Of a DNA stretch of 19,875 nt, positions 17,530 to 19,875 are shown one piece after another. Position 1 is the stretch's first letter; every line of letters begins with the position of its first letter. A program made the position numbers and the translations under genes. Origin of the DNA: Bacteroidia bacterium (lineage in GTDB: Bacteria > Bacteroidota > Bacteroidia > NS11-12g > UBA955); contig JALOAG010000018.1 in assembly GCA_023228875.1 (NCBI GenBank), forward strand, positions 1 to 19,875, given 5' to 3'. The notes under the pieces are model-generated. The model made no database searches and was not told the origin of the DNA. It was given only the letters and a program-made list of their open reading frames with translations.

Positions 17530-19117
17530 AATCAAACACTCTCCTTTAGGACTAAGCTTGTTTTGTGGCATATTGTTGTTTGCAGGATGGACACCTTATC
17601 CACTCTTTTTCTTGGTGTTTATCGCTTGGATTCCTTTGTTACAGCTAATGGAATTAGGGGTAAAACAAGGAAAAAGTACTTTGTGGTTTTGGAAATGGTC
17701 ATACTTGTCCATGTTTATTTGGAACTTAGGCACAACATGGTGGGTATGGTTTGCCTCTAAAGGGGGCGCAATTGCCATGCTCTTTGCAAATTCATTTTTG
17801 ATGTCATTGGTGTTGTCAGCAGTATTTTTTACAAGAAAAAATCTTCCTAAAAGCAGTTTCACCTCATTGGTTGTCTATTGGATTGCATTTGAACTTTTAC
17901 ACTACAACTGGGATTTAGACTTCCCTTGGCTAACCTTGGGGAATAGCCTTGCTATGTTTCCTATTTTTATTCAATGGTATGAATATACCGGTGTATTAGG
18001 GGGTAGTTTCTGGATTTTGATTGTCAATATTGCCATTTTCAAAGCTGTTTCTCACAAACGCAGATTCGGTTTTCTTAAGCCTGCATTTTTATTGTTTTTA
18101 CCTGCTTTAATATCCGTATGGATTTATTATACATACACCCCTCCAAAGCAAAGCAAAAAAGTAGAAGTAGTTATTTTACAACCTAACATTGATCCATATA
18201 ACGAAAAATTTAACCGCGACCCGTATGACCTAACTTTTGAAATGTTGAAGAGTGTTCAATCCCATATTTCCCAAAAAACCTGTTTTTTGATTTTGCCCGA
18301 AACCGCTATTCCTGAATACTTTGAAGAATCAGAATGGAACGAAGAAGCTAAGATCCAGCTATTGTATGACCTCACAAAAACATATCCAAACCTTTCAATT
18401 ATTACAGGTTTAGAAACATATAAACGTTATAATACCGAAGCTCAAGATTGCACTAAACCTACACTCACCGCCAGAAGCACCGATGAACCATGTACATTTA
18501 TTGACGTATTTAATAGCTCCGCATTGATTTCCCAAAACAAAGCACCCGTTTTTTATCACAAATCAAAATTGGTGTTAGGAGTAGAAAAAATGCCCTACCC
18601 TAAATACTTAGGTTTCTTAGAAAAACTATCCATTACCATGGGTGGCACCAGCGGGAGCTTGGGCAGAAGTGAAAAGCCCGTTCTCTTTTTTGGCGCAGAC
18701 TCTACCGTAACCTGTGGACTTATATGCTATGAATCAATATTTGGCAATTATGTACGAGAATTTGCTCAAAAAGGGATTCATTTTATCACAATTATTACCA
18801 ATGACGGATGGTGGCGCAACACCCCCGGTTACAAACAACATCTCTATTATGGTGCAATGAGGGCAATAGAAACAAGAAAGTACATTGCGCGCAGTGCTAA
18901 CACAGGAATTTCAGCAATCATAGATGAGCGAGGTGTCATAATAAATCGTAGCCAATGGTGGCAAAAAGAAGTAATCAAAGCCGACATTCAAACAAATACC
19001 GAAACCACATTCTATACAAGACATGGCGACCTTATTGGACAAGGATGTAAGTTTGTTACAATTTTCATGTTGTTAGGTGCAGTAGTAAAGCGAAAAACTA
19101 ACATTCGCAAAAAATAG
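17519..19117 (+). CDS. lnt: Apolipoprotein N-acyltransferase Lnt
   Basis: This encodes 532 residues. Lnt adds the third acyl chain to the N-terminal cysteine of lipoproteins in the inner membrane. The first 205 or so residues carry several hydrophobic segments (about 10-30, 30-45, 62-78, 84-104, 116-128, 160-175, 187-206). After them comes a periplasmic nitrilase-like domain (about 214-495) with the expected triad: Glu261 in LPETAIPEY, Lys348 in YHKSKLV and Cys403 in CGLICYESIFG. The loop after the Lys reads LVLGVEKMP where E. coli has LVPFGE. TNDGWW (428-432) and ARSANTGIS (457-465) are typical of Lnt. A final hydrophobic segment (about 511-525) probably forms the last helix. The start ATG overlaps the rsmI end. 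Clients would include the lipoprotein encoded at 3993-4883. Confidence 0.95.
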   Translation: MINKIKHSPLGLSLFCGILLFAGWTPYPLFFLVFIAWIPLLQLMELGVKQGKSTLWFWKWSYLSMFIWNLGTTWWVWFASKGGAIAMLFANSFLMSLVLSAVFFTRKNLPKSSFTSLVVYWIAFELLHYNWDLDFPWLTLGNSLAMFPIFIQWYEYTGVLGGSFWILIVNIAIFKAVSHKRRFGFLKPAFLLFLPALISVWIYYTYTPPKQSKKVEVVILQPNIDPYNEKFNRDPYDLTFEMLKSVQSHISQKTCFLILPETAIPEYFEESEWNEEAKIQLLYDLTKTYPNLSIITGLETYKRYNTEAQDCTKPTLTARSTDEPCTFIDVFNSSALISQNKAPVFYHKSKLVLGVEKMPYPKYLGFLEKLSITMGGTSGSLGRSEKPVLFFGADSTVTCGLICYESIFGNYVREFAQKGIHFITIITNDGWWRNTPGYKQHLYYGAMRAIETRKYIARSANTGISAIIDERGVIINRSQWWQKEVIKADIQTNTETTFYTRHGDLIGQGCKFVTIFMLLGAVVKRKTNIRKK

Positions 19118-19128
19118 TATTCTGCTAA

Positions 19129-19160
19129 TTGTGAAAAGTTAGAAAATGCCATTAATTTCG
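19129..19160 (+). promoter_or_regulatory. Candidate promoter of tRNA-Arg
   Basis: TTG at 19129-19131 and TAATTTCG at 19153-19160 are 21 bases apart. This fits the Bacteroidota TTG-N19-21-TAnnTTTG pattern with one mismatch, and lies 15 bases upstream of the mature tRNA 5' end. Confidence 0.5.
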
Positions 19161-19175
19161 CGCCACCAAAAATCA

Positions 19176-19249
19176 GCACCCGTAGCTCAATTGGATAGAG
19201 CATTTGACTACGGATCAAAAGGTTTGGGGTTCGAATCCCTACGGGTGCG
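19176..19249 (+). tRNA. tRNA-Arg (anticodon ACG)
   Basis: A full cloverleaf can be drawn. Acceptor GCACCCG (19176-19182) pairs with CGGGTGC (19242-19248). D-stem GCTC (19185-19188) pairs with GAGC (19198-19201). Anticodon stem TTTGA (19203-19207) pairs with TCAAA (19215-19219), with loop CTACGGA placing ACG at 34-36. The T-arm has loop TTCGAAT (19230-19236), and the discriminator base is G19249. CCA is not encoded. A34 would be converted to inosine to read CGN codons. The 3' part of the gene also serves as the end of the recombinase gene on the other strand, marking it as an integration target. Confidence 0.96.
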
Positions 19250-19875
19250 CCCTGCAAGACAAGTCGTCAGAAATGGCGGCTTTTTTTGTTTTGTCGGTTT
19301 GTAACTCATTGGTAATCTGGAAGAAAGCAGAAATAACCGAATTTCCGTCAGGTGTTCGATACTGCTCTTTTTCAAAAAGCAGTTTTTCAGGAAAGATTGA
19401 ACTCAAAAATATTTGCTTACCCTCCAAATCCAATTTCAGCCATAGCCTTTTCAGGTTTTCCATTACCCGAAAAGCAAACTGCATTTGCGAAAGCACATCT
19501 TCGTTTGTATCCGCAAACTCCGCTTTCCTGACTTCCAATATCATCAGTTCTTTTTCGTATGATTCTTTTAACCGTTCGTAGGAATCTACCTTGATTTTGC
19601 CTTCCACAAACATTTTGTCGGTTTGCAGAAGCGAATCTTTCAGTTTTTCTATGCTGCTGTTCAGTCTTGCCACTTCTTTTCTGCGCTCGCTTTTGTCCAT
19701 ACCGAGGATACGCTCTACGGATTGCAGGTAGGTTTCTCTGTATTCCTGTTTAATGGATAGCTCGTCAAGCCATTCCTCAAATCGCTGGTTGGCAAGCGGT
19801 GCTGATACCATGTGCTTACACTTTCTTTGGCAATGGTAGTAGAAGAATTTCCTCCCGCTTTTGCCTCTTGAACCG
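19239..19875 (-). CDS. Large serine recombinase (integrase), C-terminal part, runs off the window
   Basis: The frame is open to the right edge, so only the last 211 residues are seen; the ATG at 19811 is internal, not the start. Before it lie KSGRKFFYYHCQRKCKH and MVSAPLAN, the second half of the recombinase zinc beta-ribbon with its closing CxxxC. Then come a coiled-coil stretch (KEVARLNSSIEKLKDSLLQTDKMFVEGKIK...) and the ending LDLEGKQIFLSSIFPEKLLFEKEQYRT. This order is typical of large serine recombinases that integrate phages and conjugative elements; the catalytic Ser domain would lie beyond the window. The final residues CRAHP and the TAG stop are encoded by the complement of the tRNA-Arg acceptor and T-arm. 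G+C is clearly higher than in neighbouring genes (32 of 60 bases at 19681-19740), suggesting foreign origin. Confidence 0.9.
   Translation of the reverse strand, partial: GSRGKSGRKFFYYHCQRKCKHMVSAPLANQRFEEWLDELSIKQEYRETYLQSVERILGMDKSERRKEVARLNSSIEKLKDSLLQTDKMFVEGKIKVDSYERLKESYEKELMILEVRKAEFADTNEDVLSQMQFAFRVMENLKRLWLKLDLEGKQIFLSSIFPEKLLFEKEQYRTPDGNSVISAFFQITNELQTDKTKKAAISDDLSCRAHP
19261..19287 (+). terminator. Intrinsic terminator after tRNA-Arg, inside the recombinase gene
   Basis: AAGTCGTC (19261-19268) pairs with GGCGGCTT (19275-19282), 8 base pairs including two G-T pairs, with a 6-base loop and then a run of T. It starts 12 bases after the tRNA. The same bases encode recombinase residues AAISDD on the opposite strand. 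Confidence 0.65.

Larger units (their letters stand above)
19237..19875. mobile_element. One end of an element integrated at tRNA-Arg(ACG)
   Basis: A serine recombinase gene abuts the tRNA 3' end and stops inside it, so the chromosome-element junction (attL or attR) lies within or next to the tRNA 3' half, about 19230-19250. The core cannot be delimited because the other junction is outside the window. The element's cargo and type (phage, integrative conjugative element or genomic island) are not visible. Confidence 0.7.

Noticed and set aside
19204..19581. Plus-strand open frame across the tRNA and the start of the mobile element
   Set aside because: It reads through a tRNA and lies antisense to a well-supported serine recombinase frame; the translation looks like nothing known.
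1..19875. CRISPR arrays, insertion sequences with terminal repeats, riboswitches, rRNA
   Set aside because: No regularly spaced direct repeats, transposase or paired inverted ends, or recognisable riboswitch or rRNA sequence were seen; the only mobile-element signal is the recombinase at the right end.

Overview
The window comes from a Bacteroidota chromosome, AT-rich for most of its length. The signs are a type IX secretion (T9SS) sorting domain at the left edge, a complete SprA translocon gene, A-rich leaders with few Shine-Dalgarno sequences, and several boxes resembling the Bacteroidota -7 promoter consensus TAnnTTTG. The genus cannot be named from this sequence. No stretch over 300 bases lacks a gene once the dnaX frameshift is taken into account.

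Layout. 3-149 (+) is the last 48 residues of a T9SS substrate. It meets a minus-strand operon (3818 down to 225) at a bidirectional terminator. That operon encodes an FtsE-like ATPase, a PorV/FadL-like outer-membrane protein and a ComEA-type helix-hairpin-helix protein fused to a predicted outer-membrane barrel. A monocistronic surface lipoprotein gene (3993-4883, minus) with its own terminator is divergent from dnaX (5050 onward, +). dnaX is followed by ruvA and the 7.1-kb sprA (+). sprA converges on a clpP-clpX operon (16636 down to 14717, minus). Divergent from clpP are the overlapping rsmI and lnt genes (+). The right end holds tRNA-Arg(ACG), followed by the 3' part of a large serine recombinase gene (minus) that runs off the window.

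How the genes fit together. Much of the window concerns the cell envelope: SprA is the T9SS outer-membrane channel, the left-edge protein is a likely T9SS client, the PorV-like protein belongs to the family of SprA partners, and Lnt completes lipoproteins such as the one encoded at 3993-4883. The rest is housekeeping: DnaX (clamp loader), RuvA (Holliday junctions), ClpXP (proteolysis), RsmI (16S rRNA methylation).

Most notable points. (1) dnaX carries a run of ten A exactly where the clamp-loader core ends. The zero frame stops 10 bases later, giving a 368-residue gamma-like protein, while the -1 frame stays open to 6836, giving a tau-like protein of about 595 residues. (2) The serine recombinase gene ends inside the tRNA-Arg gene: its last codons and stop are tRNA acceptor and T-arm sequence. 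This marks the edge of an integrated mobile element lying mostly to the right of the window. (3) DnaX lacks the usual four-cysteine zinc module. (4) A ComEA-like DNA-binding motif is attached to a predicted outer-membrane barrel in the ftsE operon.
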